In this document: positions 1-8,874 of the stretch, piece after piece | How positions within the stretch are numbered: position 1 is the stretch's first letter | Layout of the letters: each line of letters begins with the position of its first letter | From: Streptococcus constellatus | GTDB taxonomy: Bacteria; Bacillota; Bacilli; Lactobacillales; Streptococcaceae | Assembly (NCBI RefSeq): GCF_902167705.1 | Contig: NZ_CABHMZ010000033.1 | Coordinates: 1-23,817, forward strand | Length of the DNA stretch: 23,817 bases | Direction: 5' to 3' | Program-made: the position numbers and the translations under genes | The notes under the pieces: generated by a model | Seen by the model: the letters and a program-made list of their open reading frames with translations, nothing else | What the model was told of the DNA's origin: nothing | The model's database searches: none

Positions 1-109
1 ATGGGAGTAGCTCATAGTTTTTCCTCGGGTTCTGTTTGTGTGGTTACTTACAGTTTACACCAATGAAACGCTATGAGTTTTTTTGTTGAACTATATTTTA
101 CAATTTATC
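1..109 (-). mobile_element. Left-hand IS end with start of a transposase gene
   Basis: These 109 bases are the exact reverse complement of 23709-23817; identity stops at 110. Read on the minus strand they hold an AT-rich terminus, a GAGG ribosome binding site and, 7 nt later, an ATG at 15-13 followed by codons for MSYSH that run off the window. That layout (terminus, leader, start of one ORF) is what the left end of an insertion sequence looks like. MSYSH resembles the start of some IS30-family transposases, but five residues cannot fix the family. The element has replaced the 3' end of the reverse transcriptase gene. The exact IS tip is uncertain by a few bases, because the last matching bases may be coincidence. 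Confidence 0.7.
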
Positions 110-1068
110 TTATACAAAAGATAATTGTTATATTGGCTTATTTGCAAGATAAAAGCAAAGCGACCCGTTAACTGCTCCATTGTCCCTTGTTTTCCATCAA
201 TCTCAAACTTTTCATCTTTATATAACTTAAAAGTCATTGCACGAGTATTCTTGAGATACTCCCTTTTAACACCTACCTTCTTGTTCACAACTAATCCAGT
301 AACTTCTTGACGCTGCATATTATTACTCAAACGTGTTTTTTGTGGATTTATTTTAAAGCCCGATAAGGTAATTACTTTCTCTAATTCTTTCAAGAACTTC
401 TCTAATTCATTAGTTGCCTGTAACTTATTTGAACTCAATTCACAATTTGTTGAAAAAGTCATATCATCTGCGTATCTGGTGTATGTGAATCGATATTTTT
501 TGGCTATTTTGACAATTCTATAATCTAAAATTCTTGAAATTAAATTTGTTATGATGGGTGAAGATGGCGCTCCTTGAGGTAATTTCCCTTTATAGCAGGC
601 AATTTGAGCAATAACAGTCGCAATTTCTTCAGGAACTTTAAAATCAGCATCCTTTAGAAAGAAGCCTCTTACCCGACCAAAATTAAAACTATCAAAGTAG
701 TCTTTTAAATCAATATTTAAAATATATTTCTTATTCCGATGTATCTGTGCATTTGTAATAATACTTTTATTTTTCTCAAAAGCATGTGATATAGCTGGGA
801 TTTTAAAGCTTTTATTCTTTGATTTTATTTTTAAACTTTCAAGATAACAATCCCATAATACACCTGCTAATTTTCTTTGAAGACGTTTTAGCTTCTCTTT
901 AGGAGCATGGATAATTCTCTCTCCACCGTTTTTCTTGGGGATAGAGAACGTCTTATATAGGTTATCCGTCCCAACACTATACAATATGTAATTAATGTAT
1001 TTGCTATTTTTAAACCCAAGCAGGCTTGCGAAATCATCTTTTGTTTCTAACTGTTTTAATTTATTCAT
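91..1068 (-). CDS. Retron-type reverse transcriptase, C-terminus truncated by an IS
   Basis: This is the RT that would copy the adjacent msr-msd RNA into branched msDNA. Visible motifs are the retron-specific NAQIH at residues 106-110, the first catalytic Asp in NIDLKDYFD near 120, LPQGAPSSP at 163-171, the YADD active site at 199-202, and VTG at 256-258. The RT palm and most of the thumb are therefore present. The start ATG has an AAGGAAG site. Residues from about 320 on (INCKI and stop) are encoded by the IS, so the natural C-terminus is gone. From memory, the run from SHAFEK through NAxIHRNK to GRVRG, and the phrase GRFAFIxQ..YNN, are typical of Ec67-type RTs of about 550-590 aa that carry a C-terminal TOPRIM nuclease; that domain would be missing here. 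Retron RT identity is firm; the Ec67-type assignment is likely but unverified. Confidence 0.9.
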   Translation of the reverse strand: MNKLKQLETKDDFASLLGFKNSKYINYILYSVGTDNLYKTFSIPKKNGGERIIHAPKEKLKRLQRKLAGVLWDCYLESLKIKSKNKSFKIPAISHAFEKNKSIITNAQIHRNKKYILNIDLKDYFDSFNFGRVRGFFLKDADFKVPEEIATVIAQIACYKGKLPQGAPSSPIITNLISRILDYRIVKIAKKYRFTYTRYADDMTFSTNCELSSNKLQATNELEKFLKELEKVITLSGFKINPQKTRLSNNMQRQEVTGLVVNKKVGVKREYLKNTRAMTFKLYKDEKFEIDGKQGTMEQLTGRFAFILQISQYNNYLLYKINCKI

Positions 1069-1093
1069 AAGGTCTTCCTTAAAAAAGAAAAAA

Positions 1094-1287
1094 GCGTATG
1101 ATAACTCTTAGGCGAACGACAGCAATAGAATAATTCCGAATGGTAAAATAAATAACACTAAGAATTTTTTCCAGCAGCAGTCATCCCTATCCTTCCTCTT
1201 AAGCGGGAATGCTGGAGTGAGCTAGACACTCTTATAACATTGTCGTTAATACTTGCGAACACACAAGTCAAAAATCTAATCATACGC
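1094..1287 (-). ncRNA. Retron msr-msd RNA
   Basis: The stretch upstream of the RT start is bounded by a perfect 9-bp inverted repeat: GCGTATGAT (1287-1279, 5' end of the RNA) and ATCATACGC (1102-1094, 3' end). This is the a1/a2 pair that closes retron RNAs. Just inside a1 comes TTAG, whose G (1276) is the candidate 2'-5' branch nucleotide. Next is a 7-bp hairpin with a UGUU loop (1268-1251), as in msr. An inverted repeat AACGACA/TGTCGTT (1247-1241 with 1121-1115) then encloses a long stem with CCAGCA/TGCTGG (1215-1210 with 1176-1171) and a further CATTCCC/GGGATG helix, consistent with msd. Position (25 nt upstream of the RT ATG), length and order all fit. The exact msr/msd boundary and branch base are inferred. 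Confidence 0.85.
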
Positions 1288-1288
1288 A

Positions 1289-1320
1289 ATTATATACTAA
1301 CATAAAATTTTCTGTTTGAA
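1289..1320 (-). promoter_or_regulatory. Putative retron promoter
   Basis: On the minus strand TTCAAA (1320-1315) precedes an AT-rich -10 region (GTATAT or TATAAT, 1297-1289). Spacing is 17 nt to GTATAT and 20 nt to TATAAT. Transcription would begin within or just before a1, which is where retron RNAs start. The -35 match is modest. Confidence 0.5.
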
Positions 1321-1382
1321 TAGAAATAAATGAGATCACATCGTATTAAAAATATGAAATATTTCTCTTATACACTTCAATA

Positions 1383-2255
1383 TTAACCTAGTTTGTTATT
1401 CGCGTCTTTTCCCTTTTCTAAGGTCAACTGGATTAGGAGCTGCCAGAGTTTCTCTTGCGCCTCTTGATTATAAGCCGAGCGATTGGCCTTGACCTCTTGG
1501 CATTTTTCATTGTATAAAAAGCCGTTATAATTGTCTTCCGTGGCGAGAGCGACATAGGTTTGTGCCATTACTTCAGGCGAAATTGAGAATCGAGATTTTA
1601 GTTTATATAGATTTTTCATAAAGGAAGAAAGGTGATTATAACGCTTCATATCCACCTTAACACTAGGTACTCTGATAGTCTGAATTGTAACGTCTTTGTA
1701 TCTCGCTCTCATCGCTAAGGTCAGCATCAGAAGCGCTAATTTATTCTGGTAATAAGTTTTTGAGGGGCTGTAAGATTGTTCGCCATTTAGATTATCAAAA
1801 TTCAGTTTAATAAAAGGATACGCTTGTAAACCTTGCGATGAAATATTGAGAATGCGACCACTCTCGGATTCTTTCAATAAGGGGATGAGAGATTGGGAGA
1901 GCAAAAAAGGAGCTGCAACATTGGTCGCAAACTGCTTTTCCAATCCATCTTTGGTTAAAATTGGTTGCTTAATTGATAAATCAAAGTCAGCAGCATTATT
2001 TATTAAGACATCAAGCGCTCCTTGAGTCTGGATATAATTTTCAATAGCTGTTTTAGTACTCGTTAAGTCAGAAAGATCTGCTAGTAGGTAGCTAACATGA
2101 GAATTACTAGTTTCACTAATGACTGTCTCACAGGCTCTCTCAGCTCTCTCTTTATTACGGCAAAAAATCGTTACCTGCCAGCCTTTATCAGCTAGCTGTT
2201 TAGCTGCTTGATAACCTATTCCGCTATTTCCACCTGTTATGATACATTTTTTCAT
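1383..2255 (-). CDS. Short-chain dehydrogenase/reductase
   Basis: A 290-residue NAD(P)-dependent oxidoreductase of the classical SDR superfamily, closest in style to retinol dehydrogenase-like SDRs. The Rossmann nucleotide-binding motif TGGNSGIG is near residues 7-14, a cofactor-stabilising NNAA is near 86-89, the catalytic Ser is in ISS, and the YxxxK pair is in YYQNK. The substrate cannot be told from the sequence. It starts 9 nt after the rnmV stop, and its AGAGGA site overlaps that stop, so it is probably the last, translationally coupled gene of the tatD-rnmV operon. In many streptococci rnmV is followed by ksgA (rsmA); here this SDR and then the retron occupy that position. No strong terminator is seen after it. 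Confidence 0.85.
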   Translation of the reverse strand: MKKCIITGGNSGIGYQAAKQLADKGWQVTIFCRNKERAERACETVISETSNSHVSYLLADLSDLTSTKTAIENYIQTQGALDVLINNAADFDLSIKQPILTKDGLEKQFATNVAAPFLLSQSLIPLLKESESGRILNISSQGLQAYPFIKLNFDNLNGEQSYSPSKTYYQNKLALLMLTLAMRARYKDVTIQTIRVPSVKVDMKRYNHLSSFMKNLYKLKSRFSISPEVMAQTYVALATEDNYNGFLYNEKCQEVKANRSAYNQEAQEKLWQLLIQLTLEKGKDANNKLG

Positions 2256-2264
2256 ACTATTCCT

Positions 2265-2837
2265 CTATTTTTCACTTTCTTGATAATGCGCCATCACGCT
2301 CTCAACTTTTGCTAAATTCATCCCAAACAATTCCAAGCGTTTAAGCAATTGTTTCCCATTTGAATAGCCAATTCGGAGTTCTTCTCCTAAAAATTCACGG
2401 CGCTTGCGGCTATCATTGCCTGCCAAAAAGCCTAAGCGAATCAAATCCGAGCGTGTAATATCAAAATCAGGCGTTTTTTCAAAATTTTTAGTTACCTGCG
2501 AAAGAGCTACCTTCAAATCTTCATAAGAAGCATGCTCAATACCTAACGATTTCCCTTTACTTTTAGACTTAGGAGCTGCCTCATCGCGCCTTAAAAAAGC
2601 ATGCTGAACACTGGGAATCTCTGTCATAATCATTCTACGAATCCGCTCACCGTTGACATCTGGGTCAGTAAAAACAATCACTCCATGCAGATTATGAAGG
2701 CGTTTGATGCGCTTTATATCTTCTTGACAAATCGCAGACCCTCTCGTTTCGTAAGTTTCTACGTTAAAATACCGCTCGAGGTTGGCTGTATCATCTCGAC
2801 CTTCCACAACGAGAACCTGAGAAATTTTTTCTTTCAT
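2265..2837 (-). CDS. rnmV: Ribonuclease M5 (5S rRNA maturation)
   Basis: RNase M5 cleaves the 5S rRNA precursor to give mature 5S rRNA in low-GC Gram-positives. The N-terminal TOPRIM domain is clear: the VVEGRDD glutamate motif lies at about residues 10-16 and the FTDPDVNGER DxD motif near 56-65. The C-terminal part has the basic character of the family, and about 190 aa is the usual length. The ATG at 2837 shares a base with the tatD stop (TGATG); a TTG one codon upstream is also in frame but less likely. The tatD-rnmV pairing is conserved across Firmicutes and supports the call. Confidence 0.95.
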   Translation of the reverse strand: MKEKISQVLVVEGRDDTANLERYFNVETYETRGSAICQEDIKRIKRLHNLHGVIVFTDPDVNGERIRRMIMTEIPSVQHAFLRRDEAAPKSKSKGKSLGIEHASYEDLKVALSQVTKNFEKTPDFDITRSDLIRLGFLAGNDSRKRREFLGEELRIGYSNGKQLLKRLELFGMNLAKVESVMAHYQESEK

Positions 2838-3616
2838 CAATCTTCTTTCAAATTAAATATCCGCAGCGCATTTTCATATGTTGCTTGTGCAACTTCTTCT
2901 GTCGTCAAGCCGCGAAGCTCTGCAATCTTATCCACCACATAGCGAGTATAAGCTGTCCGATTTTCACGACCACGCTTTGGAACAGGCGCTAAGTAAGGCG
3001 CATCCGTTTCAACTAAGATTTTGTCCAAAGGCAGTTTTTGCGCAGCTTCCTGCACATCTACAGCCTTCTTAAACGTGACCACACCCGAAAATGAAATCAT
3101 CATACCAAGTTGGATAAAGCGCTCCGCCATTTCCAAAGAGCCTGAATAAGAATGCATAATACCCCCACGAGGACCCACACCTTCACTTTTAATAATCTCA
3201 TATGTGTCGTCCAAAGCATCACGAGTGTGCACTACAAAAGGCAAGTCCAAGTCTTTTGACAACTGAATCTGCCGCCGAAAAACACGCTCTTGCACTTCTT
3301 TTGGTGCTGTCATCCAATGATAGTCCAGACCAATCTCACCGAGGGCAATAACTTTGGGAGCATGCAAATGACTGATAAGCATGTCCTCAACTTCCTGTGT
3401 GTAAGAACCTGCCTCAGTTGGATGCCAGCCAATCGTACTGTAAAGCTCATCATATTGACGAGACAGCGCTAGCGACTTTTCAATGGTTTCTGTATCAACC
3501 CCCACAATATTCATCTTGGTGACACCTAACTCATGTGCAAAAGCAATTTCTTCAGCTTCTTTTCCTGCAAAATTGTCTACGTTGAGGTGTGTATGTGTGT
3601 CGAAAATTTTCATCAT
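2837..3616 (-). CDS. tatD: TatD-family metal-dependent DNase/hydrolase
   Basis: Members of this amidohydrolase-fold family are Mg2+-dependent 3'-5' nucleases; the physiological substrate is uncertain. The metal ligands are all visible: FDTHTH (HxH at residues 8 and 10), GEIGLDYHW with its Glu, VVHTRDA, HSYSG and the C-terminal ETDAPYLAP aspartate. At 259 aa it has the normal family length. The start has a GAGGA site; a second ATG one codon later is equally possible. It heads the tatD-rnmV-SDR operon, and the next gene overlaps its stop codon by one base. Confidence 0.93.
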   Translation of the reverse strand: MMKIFDTHTHLNVDNFAGKEAEEIAFAHELGVTKMNIVGVDTETIEKSLALSRQYDELYSTIGWHPTEAGSYTQEVEDMLISHLHAPKVIALGEIGLDYHWMTAPKEVQERVFRRQIQLSKDLDLPFVVHTRDALDDTYEIIKSEGVGPRGGIMHSYSGSLEMAERFIQLGMMISFSGVVTFKKAVDVQEAAQKLPLDKILVETDAPYLAPVPKRGRENRTAYTRYVVDKIAELRGLTTEEVAQATYENALRIFNLKED

Positions 3617-3640
3617 TCATTCCTCTTTATATCATTTTCT

Positions 3641-3646
3641 ATTATA
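3641..3646 (-). promoter_or_regulatory. Extended -10 promoter of the tatD operon
   Basis: TATAAT on the minus strand, preceded by TGA, gives the TGnTATAAT extended -10 common in streptococci. The hexamer 17 nt upstream does not resemble a -35. It lies about 25 nt upstream of the tatD start. Confidence 0.6.
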
Positions 3647-3690
3647 TCAAAATCTCGTGGTAAATGCAGATTGTCTCTTTGTTATCCAAC

Positions 3691-3723
3691 AAAAAAACCA
3701 GCGGTCTCGAGTTTCCGTTGGTT
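3691..3723 (-). terminator. Terminator of rpmH
   Basis: On the minus strand a 9-bp stem (3723-3715 paired with 3704-3696, one G-U pair) with a 10-nt loop is followed by a run of seven T. It lies 22 nt past the rpmH stop. Confidence 0.8.
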
Positions 3724-3745
3724 CTTCATCTTGTATTCGTTTGGA

Positions 3746-3880
3746 TTATGCAGCCAAAACTTTGCGTCCTTTACGACGACGGCTTGCAAGTACGCGACGA
3801 CCGTTTTTAGTTGCCATACGATGACGGAAACCATGTTTGCGCGCACGACGGATTTTACTTGGTTGATAAGTACGTTTCAC
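3746..3880 (-). CDS. rpmH: 50S ribosomal protein L34
   Basis: This 44-residue basic protein begins [12 protein letters not shown], continues through KHGFRHRM and ends KGRKVLAA, which is textbook L34, a component of the large ribosomal subunit. The start codon is GTG (3880), set by a strong AGAGGAGGT site 8 nt upstream. It has its own promoter and terminator and is transcribed singly. In many bacteria rpmH sits directly upstream of rnpA; here it lies downstream of jag with another gene between. Confidence 0.97.
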   Translation of the reverse strand: MKRTYQPSKIRRARKHGFRHRMATKNGRRVLASRRRKGRKVLAA

Positions 3881-3953
3881 TTTGAATACCTCCTCTTAGA
3901 TTCTTGTATTCGTTTAGCCGGCTATTGTGATCAGTTACTAAACATACTTTACT

Positions 3954-3982
3954 ATTCTATATGATTCTAAGCCTTTTGTCAA
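3954..3982 (-). promoter_or_regulatory. rpmH promoter
   Basis: A perfect -35 TTGACA (3982-3977), a 17-nt spacer and a -10 TAGAAT (3959-3954) lie on the minus strand. This gives a leader of about 65 nt before the rpmH GTG. It is the strongest promoter seen in the window, as expected for a ribosomal protein gene. Confidence 0.85.
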
Positions 3983-4026
3983 TAGCAGTGCGGAATTGTT
4001 TTTGCTAAATCCTCAAGAAAGTTTGC

Positions 4027-4668
4027 TTAAACCTCGTACAATTCTCTGGTTGCCTCATAGAACGGAATGAGAGTTGTCATAGCAGCCTGAAGCTCATCCA
4101 ACACTTGCCTGATTGAAGTCGCTTGGGTCAAATCCACATCGTGTTTCACTAAGACTTTACGAACTTGCCCTGCTTTTACTTGTTGAGTCAAATGCTGCCG
4201 ATTGGCTTCTGTTCCAGTAAATCGTTGACTGACGCCATTCATCTGGGCGAAATAATAAACTGGAACTGCGATTGGCACCTGCAAGACTCGATTTTGCTTC
4301 GTCAGACTGGTCTCATCTTTCTTACGCTCGATAAAGCTGATTTCTAACGACACTCCAAAGTCTTTCGAATTCCCATATAAGCGCAGGGCAAACATTGGTT
4401 CTGTGACATCGCCATAACCGCGCAAGTAGTTCCAAAAATGGGGTCGCAACATTTGAGCTTGATTCATCCAATTGCTGGTGCGCTCCAGAGTTAATTTTGG
4501 ATACAACGTCTGAAATTGCTTTACCAAATCCGAAAATTCCGCGCGTGCTGCCTGACCTTTCTGTTTAACATCAAACATCATCTCTCTCAACTCTCCCGCT
4601 TTATCAGGAGAAATATATTTCTTTCCTTGCAATGCTAAATAAGCTTCAATAGCTGGGAAAATAGACAT
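4027..4668 (-). CDS. Conserved protein of unknown function
   Basis: I do not recognise the family with certainty. The start is taken at the ATG at 4668, which has AAAGGAG 6 nt upstream, rather than the in-frame ATG ten codons earlier; this gives 213 aa. The protein is soluble, with no signal peptide or membrane segment. The N-terminal third looks helical (EAYLALQGKKYISPDKAGEL). A distinctive middle part reads FWNYLRGYGDVTEPMFALRL, and the C-terminus is alpha-helical. Codon use matches its neighbours, so it is a real gene. It lies between jag and rpmH, behind a terminator-like hairpin, and may depend on readthrough from the rnpA-yidC-jag operon. No clear catalytic motif is visible. Confidence 0.75.
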   Translation of the reverse strand: MSIFPAIEAYLALQGKKYISPDKAGELREMMFDVKQKGQAARAEFSDLVKQFQTLYPKLTLERTSNWMNQAQMLRPHFWNYLRGYGDVTEPMFALRLYGNSKDFGVSLEISFIERKKDETSLTKQNRVLQVPIAVPVYYFAQMNGVSQRFTGTEANRQHLTQQVKAGQVRKVLVKHDVDLTQATSIRQVLDELQAAMTTLIPFYEATRELYEV

Positions 4669-4726
4669 GCAGGCTCCTTTCTTCTCAATCCCAAGCACAG
4701 CAAATAGCAGACTCAGTGAAAAGAAA

Positions 4727-4751
4727 GACTGAAAAGAAATTCTTCTCAGTC
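4727..4751 (-). terminator. Terminator after jag
   Basis: Immediately after the jag stop, GACTGA/TCAGTC (4751-4746 with 4732-4727) forms a stem on the minus strand, extended by imperfect A/T pairs inside. A T-rich tract follows. The stem is modest, so termination may be partial. Confidence 0.55.
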
Positions 4752-4752
4752 C

Positions 4753-5796
4753 TCAATTATATTCACTGCCAATATCTACTACAACATAGCGGTTTGGTTC
4801 ATCACCTTCTGAATAGCTGGTAAGTCCGTCCATTTTAGAAATAATTCGGTGGATAATTTTCCGCTCATTGTTGGACATAGGATCAGTCTTTTGACTATGT
4901 TGGTATTCCAACACACGATCAGCCAGCTTTTGAGCGTAGCTTTGTAGGACTTCTGCTCGATGTTCTACATAATCATTGACATTGATAGAAATGTAAAAAC
5001 TCTTAGAATAGCGATTATAAAGATAATTCTGTGCCAACAATTGAAGAGCTTTTAGCACTTTCCCATGATAGCCAATAATGCGACCGGGCTCATTGGTATC
5101 AATTTGCATATTGATTGTCCGACGATTATGAGCACTTGCAATGCTAGCTTCAACATCCATTTCGTCCACGATGTTTTGCACATAGCCCGTCACACTCGCA
5201 ACAACTTCTTCAACATCATAATTTTCTTCCACTTGAATGCCCAAATCTTCAAAATCAGCCGGCTCTTCAGCTATCGGTTGGACTTCCGAGCGCTTTTCTA
5301 CAGCTTGGTCAAAAGCAATAATCTTGTCAGCTGTCTTTTCTTCTTGAGCGACCGATTTTTGAAAATTTACGATGTCACTATCTTTCAATAAGTCAATCGT
5401 CCCCGTTTCTTCAAGAATCGTGCTAGCTTCTTTTTCGTGCTTCAAGATTTCAGCTTTGACATCATCTGAAATTTCTTTGCCTTCTTCTTCGATTTTTTTA
5501 ATGGCAGCAACAACGTGTCCCAAGTCAACAGTTGCTTCACTCACACTTTTAACAGGCTCATTTTGAGCATTGATTTCTTCCGGAACACCTTTGACAGCCT
5601 TTTGATTTGCCTTTACCACCGTCGTTTCGTTAATCGGTTCCACATCAACCTGAGCTAATTTCTTGCCAAATAATCCCAAAAATCCTTTTTTCTCACGAGA
5701 AATCACTTTGATATGTGCTTTCATCCGTGGAATATCTAACTCGCGCAAGCCATTTTGAATGGCTTCTTCAACACTCGCTCCTGTAAATAATACCAT
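4753..5796 (-). CDS. jag: RNA-binding protein Jag/KhpB (EloR)
   Basis: KhpB (Jag, EloR) binds RNA, partners with KhpA and controls cell elongation and division in streptococci; StkP phosphorylates it in pneumococcus. The N-terminal Jag_N domain (FTGASVEEAIQNGLREL, then KGFLGLFGKK) covers about residues 1-55. An acidic, low-complexity linker rich in Glu, Asp and Val follows to about 200. A KH domain (EPGRIIGYHGKVLKALQ, GxxG as GYHG) and an R3H domain near the C-terminus (ERKIIHRII, with the R and H) complete it. The 347-aa length, longer than the Bacillus protein because of the linker, is normal for streptococci. The AGGAGG site is 7 nt before the ATG. It follows yidC by 12 nt in the rnpA operon. 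Confidence 0.95.
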   Translation of the reverse strand: MVLFTGASVEEAIQNGLRELDIPRMKAHIKVISREKKGFLGLFGKKLAQVDVEPINETTVVKANQKAVKGVPEEINAQNEPVKSVSEATVDLGHVVAAIKKIEEEGKEISDDVKAEILKHEKEASTILEETGTIDLLKDSDIVNFQKSVAQEEKTADKIIAFDQAVEKRSEVQPIAEEPADFEDLGIQVEENYDVEEVVASVTGYVQNIVDEMDVEASIASAHNRRTINMQIDTNEPGRIIGYHGKVLKALQLLAQNYLYNRYSKSFYISINVNDYVEHRAEVLQSYAQKLADRVLEYQHSQKTDPMSNNERKIIHRIISKMDGLTSYSEGDEPNRYVVVDIGSEYN

Positions 5797-5808
5797 ACAA
5801 GCGCCTCC

Positions 5809-6624
5809 TTACTTTTTCTTTTTTTGTGCTTTACGATAAGCACGTTTTTTCTTTTCTTCCCGTTCACGCTCAGCAGTCGCTTTTGCTTCTCTTTCTGCAA
5901 TGATTTTATAAGGATTGCTTAGTAAAAGCGTTTGGAACACCTGATACGCATACGATGTGCTCCAATATAAAGCAACCCCACTCGCTACGCTCATAGCAAA
6001 GAAGAAAACAAACAGCGGCATGATAAACATCATTCCTGTCATCAAACCATTGCGTTCCGCCATTCCTTTATTGCTCAACCAAGTACTCAAAAAGGTGAAA
6101 ACGGCTGCTAAAACCGGCAAAATATAATAAGGGTCTGTCGCACCCAGATTCAGCCAGAGAAAATGCCCTACTTTGAGAAATTCAACACGCGTCAAAGCAT
6201 GATACAAGGCAATCAACACAGGCATTTGAATGAGCAAGGGCCAAAATGATGCAGATGGTTTGACTCCTAATTCTTTATACAGCTTTTGCGTTTCTTCAGC
6301 TAAACGACTGCGACTTTCCATGTCGCGTCCCGGATATTTTGCCTGCAATTCTTTCACTAACGGCTGGGCTTCCTGCATTTTCCGAGAAGCATTGATCTGC
6401 AATTGGAAAACTGGCAGAAGAACCGTTCGAATAATTAAAGTGAAGAGGATAATCCCAATCCCCGTACTTCCATTAAAGGAGAGAAACCGAATCGTTACGG
6501 CGAAGAAATACACAAATCTTTCCCATAAATCTGGCGAACTCGCTGTGACCTCACTCGTTCCACATGCAGTTAAAATGAGCAAAGCCAGAACTAAAAGCCC
6601 CGCCAACTTACTTTTCTTTTTCAC
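5809..6624 (-). CDS. yidC: Membrane protein insertase YidC (lipoprotein type)
   Basis: YidC inserts and folds membrane proteins, alone or with SecYEG. The N-terminus is a lipoprotein signal peptide with lipobox LTAC (residues 18-21), as in Gram-positive SpoIIIJ/YidC1. Several transmembrane segments follow, including one with the conserved groove arginine ([10 protein letters not shown]). A coiled hydrophilic region ([20 protein letters not shown]) lies between TM1 and TM2, and the tail is very basic (ending [14 protein letters not shown]), which promotes ribosome contact. The start is GTG at 6624 with GGAAGG 8-9 nt upstream. It overlaps rnpA by 17 bp, so translation is probably coupled. Streptococci have two YidC proteins; linkage to rnpA and jag suggests YidC1. 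Confidence 0.95.
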   Translation of the reverse strand: MKKKSKLAGLLVLALLILTACGTSEVTASSPDLWERFVYFFAVTIRFLSFNGSTGIGIILFTLIIRTVLLPVFQLQINASRKMQEAQPLVKELQAKYPGRDMESRSRLAEETQKLYKELGVKPSASFWPLLIQMPVLIALYHALTRVEFLKVGHFLWLNLGATDPYYILPVLAAVFTFLSTWLSNKGMAERNGLMTGMMFIMPLFVFFFAMSVASGVALYWSTSYAYQVFQTLLLSNPYKIIAEREAKATAEREREEKKKRAYRKAQKKKK

Positions 6625-6967
6625 AACTCAAACCTTCCTGATAAATTTTTGCTATTTTTAGTACATGAAGTAAATTTTGTTCCAATTCTTGATAGGTTAG
6701 AAATTCTACACCTTTTCGTGCAATGACAACAAAATCAAGCGTCGCTAGCTCTGCTTGATGAGCTATCAAAACGTGTCGAATACGGCGCTTAATCTTGTTA
6801 CGCATTACTGCATTTCCCAGTTTTTTACTGACAGATATTCCTACTCGAAAGTGTTTTTGCTTCTTTTCTAATGTATAAATGACGAATTTTCTGTTGGCAA
6901 AACTTTGCCCACTTTTGAAAATTGCATTGAAATCTTTCTCGCTCTTGACGCGATAGCTTTTCTTCAA
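6608..6967 (-). CDS. rnpA: Ribonuclease P protein component
   Basis: RnpA is the protein subunit of RNase P, which with the catalytic RNA trims the 5' leader from pre-tRNAs. The signature RNR region is intact ([12 protein letters not shown], about residues 56-67), along with [15 protein letters not shown] at the N-terminus and [13 protein letters not shown]. The length (119 aa) is standard. The start codon is TTG (6967), supported by a GGAG site and the fixed family N-terminus; no ATG fits. It is the first gene of the rnpA-yidC-jag operon. Confidence 0.96.
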   Translation of the reverse strand: MKKSYRVKSEKDFNAIFKSGQSFANRKFVIYTLEKKQKHFRVGISVSKKLGNAVMRNKIKRRIRHVLIAHQAELATLDFVVIARKGVEFLTYQELEQNLLHVLKIAKIYQEGLSCEKEK

Positions 6968-6997
6968 AACTCAACTCCATCTACCAAAATTATATCT

Positions 6998-7025
6998 ATT
7001 ATACCATAATTTTCAAAAAAGCCAA
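6998..7025 (-). promoter_or_regulatory. rnpA operon promoter
   Basis: TTGGCT (7025-7020), a 16-nt spacer and a perfect -10 TATAAT (7003-6998) lie on the minus strand, about 30 nt before the rnpA TTG. Confidence 0.75.
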
Positions 7026-7116
7026 TAAGAGCAGGCATATTCACCATTTTGACATATTTCAACTGAAGCGAAAAGGCATTTAATTCACTCTTATTCTGTT
7101 AAAGGAATAGTAAAGC

Positions 7117-7140
7117 AAAAAAGAGCGACTAGTTTTGCTC
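7117..7140 (-). terminator. Possible glpK terminator
   Basis: About 70 nt past the glpK stop, GAGC (7140-7137) and GCTC (7126-7123) can pair on the minus strand and are followed by six T. The stem is short, so this is tentative. Nothing else is apparent in 7026-7210. Confidence 0.35.
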
Positions 7141-7210
7141 CCAATCACCCTTTTTCATTGCTACGAAATGATTACATGCATTCATCAATCTATAAATGCT
7201 GTATTCTTAA

Positions 7211-8749
<1,539 letters not shown>

Positions 8750-8751
8750 TT

Positions 8752-8780
8752 ATTATACACAATAAAGCGCTTTCTTTCTA
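8752..8780 (-). promoter_or_regulatory. glpK promoter with cre-like operator
   Basis: On the minus strand a weak -35 TAGAAA (8780-8775), a 17-nt spacer and a perfect -10 TATAAT (8757-8752) are visible. The spacer contains GAAAGCGCTTTATT (8774-8761), whose AAAGCGCTTT core is a perfect palindrome close to the CcpA consensus TGnAArCGnwwwCA. CcpA bound there would cover the promoter, consistent with carbon catabolite repression. Confidence 0.7.
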
Positions 8781-8831
8781 TCTTTTTCTTCTGTTTTTGT
8801 GAAAATTTCACTTAAACTCTGTTTCAAGCAT

Positions 8832-8860
8832 ATAAAAACGACTTCCTTTCAGAAGCCGTT
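8832..8860 (-). terminator. pgi terminator
   Basis: AACGGCTTC (8860-8852) pairs with GAAGTCGTT (8845-8837) around a 6-nt loop on the minus strand, followed by a T tract. It lies 15 nt past the pgi stop. Confidence 0.85.
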
Positions 8861-8874
8861 CCGTTATTTACACA

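Noticed and set aside
3483..3964. Plus-strand frames of 113 and 143 codons across tatD and rpmH
   Set aside because: They are antisense to tatD, the rpmH terminator and rpmH, and match no family.
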